DNA of 64,000 nt, taken from the NCBI RefSeq assembly GCF_032062135.1, contig NC_092859.1:45853804-45917803 (forward strand), in the 5' to 3' direction. Of the stretch, positions 62,638 to 64,000 are shown piece by piece. The notes beneath the pieces are model-generated. The model searched no databases. It saw nothing but the letters and a program-made list of their open reading frames with translations, and was not told the DNA's origin. The DNA comes from Pyxicephalus adspersus. Lineage: Eukaryota > Chordata > Amphibia > Anura > Pyxicephalidae. The position numbers and the translations under genes are program-made. How positions within the stretch are numbered: the stretch's first letter is position 1; each line of letters opens with the position of its first letter.

Positions 62638-62997
62638 CAGGGGTGTAGTGGGGCGGGCATGGGTGGGAACGCCGTGTCCTCATCGTTTTTGGGAGTGGGC
62701 ATGTGTGTCCACTCTTTTTTTACAAAGAATTCTTTTGTGGTCCAAGGCTCTGGCCTGTCCGCCCCCCCCGAAGAAGGACCCCACTGGGGGACGCACTGGC
62801 CAGAGCCAAGAACCATGTCTCTTGTATTTAATTGTAGGCTCAGGGAGGTGGACAGGTTGTCTCTGAACACAACCCCTCACTCTCCCATTGCAGGCTCAGA
62901 CCTGCGATGGGAGAGTGGGTGGGTTCTGGTATCATGACGTCACTCTGGAGGATGTGACTTCCCCTTTGAGTGACACAGGCAGGGGTGTAGTGGGGCG
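62638..62997. repeat. Segment bounded by an 18-bp direct repeat
   Basis: CAGGGGTGTAGTGGGGCG occurs at 62638-62655 and 62980-62997. The segment between is GC-rich and gives open frames on both strands without a known domain. Confidence 0.5.
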
Positions 62998-64000
62998 CCC
63001 CTACACACCTGTTTAAGAATAAATATTGATGCCAAAGGAGAAGTAATATTTTTAGAAGTTAGTATTTTTGTCAAACCCTAAATTCACTTATGCATAGATA
63101 TTTTTAGTAAGTATGAATGTACACAGGAAGCACAGTGCACCTTTTCTTAGCTTTCGGTTACATCTAAATGTTACTGCATCAATTCACCCTGCATTTTGTT
63201 GGTACTTTGTAACATTTTTTGCTTGGCTGTTTGCAAAACAGTACTCCCAAACACATCTTTGGTAGGTTCCATGCTGTATTTTAAGTAGCAGTTCTAACAA
63301 GTCAGTTACTGATACCAGTAAAAGTCACAGCTGTGTTTGATGGCTGAATTTTACTTCCTATACAGCCAAGAAGACAAAACTGAAAGCAGAATCATCCACC
63401 TAACCCTGCTGGAATTTTAATAAATTTAGCAATGGATCACAAGGAGGTCTGATATGCGTAGTTTAGTGGTCTCTGAACTGTAGGCTGGATGTGGCTTTTG
63501 CTTGTCTTTAACTAGCCTTCGTGTCACTATTCCTCATGACCCAAACTAAAGTGCATTACTCATCCCACTGACATGACAGGTCACTATTCTTCCTCCAATT
63601 GACTGACCAGGCACTTTTCTTTCTCCCATAGACCATCGACCCTGGGTCATTTACTACTTTTCCTGGCCACGATCTAGTTTCTATAGAATCTGAAGGATGG
63701 TGACGTGGCCATGTGTTTGGAACACTTCAAAACTCTGGGTGTTGGCAAAACACTGAGAGGTAGGGCAAGAAAATATCAGGACTGTAGACATTGAGCTAAG
63801 CTCAGTACTATGTGTACTTCTCAAGTGGTGTAAGGTTCTTTTCAAAGTTTAATTAAGAATTTTTAGTCTTTAGGTCATGTGAGTGAAGGGCACTGTATTG
63901 AAAGATTAAAACAATGGTTTGTTTACAAGACACATTTTCTTTAGTGAGTAGCCAATACAACTTCTATAGAACCAAATTCAAGAGGTAAAAGTTTCTGGGT
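62998..64000. other. Right flank, no recognised feature
   Basis: About 1 kb of ordinary intergenic composition with no exon, repeat family or RNA gene I can support. Confidence 0.45.

Noticed and set aside
62547..62937. Proline-rich open frames on both strands
   Set aside because: They mirror each other inside a GC-rich segment bounded by a direct repeat; no coding evidence.
1..64000. CRISPR array, prokaryotic operon, tRNA or rRNA genes
   Set aside because: No regularly spaced direct repeats, no compact operons and no cloverleaf or rRNA signature were seen; the window is vertebrate in character.
56731..64000. A cPcdh constant exon downstream of the divergent protocadherin
   Set aside because: No plus-strand frame with the expected DWR/SQ start or lysine-rich end was found; it may lie beyond the window.

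Overview
The window is vertebrate nuclear DNA, AT-rich, with intronless first exons of a clustered protocadherin (cPcdh) locus set among transposon debris. The repeats (Tx1-like LINE ORF2 fragments, foldback MITEs, SINE/L2-type tails with the 'gctgcgtaatatg' block) suggest an amphibian, most likely a non-Xenopus frog. The species call is inference.

Left part (about 1.4-34 kb): six protocadherin variable exons lie in tandem on the minus strand. Five are intact (1438-3849, 8628-11012, 13082-15433, 17174-19525, 31536-33905) and one is a broken pseudogene (28643-30797). Each intact exon encodes a signal peptide, six cadherin repeats, one membrane helix and a short cytoplasmic tail. Each ends in phase 0 at a splice donor rather than at a stop, so each should be an alternative first exon spliced to shared constant exons beyond position 1, outside the window. 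The tails are nearly identical, as expected if gene conversion homogenises the 3' part of these exons. About 170-210 bp upstream of each ATG is a shared 20-bp element that resembles a CTCF core and corresponds to the conserved sequence element (CSE) of mammalian Pcdh promoters. In exons 1-4 it is followed 58-71 bp downstream by an initiator-like CACTGC block.

Middle (34-54 kb): no protocadherin exon, but two or three orphan CTCF-like sites (37.45, 37.54, 39.43 kb) followed by a dense transposon zone. This holds a PIF/Harbinger-type MITE nested in a hAT-like element, a 2.1-kb DNA transposon with intact ends and a decayed ORF, and two truncated Tx1/L1-like LINEs on the minus strand. A third LINE relic lies at 25.5-27.4 kb on the plus strand.

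Right part (54-64 kb): one more protocadherin first exon (54226-56670) on the plus strand, pointing away from the array. It has a different, cysteine-containing cytoplasmic tail and no recognisable CSE. Its orientation and tail suggest a C-type or otherwise separate protocadherin. The rest of the right flank is non-coding and repeat-rich.

I saw no bacterial or viral system. The most unusual signals are the promoter-element code of the array, the divergent protocadherin, and the transposon with clean TTA target duplications carrying a widely dispersed ORF family.
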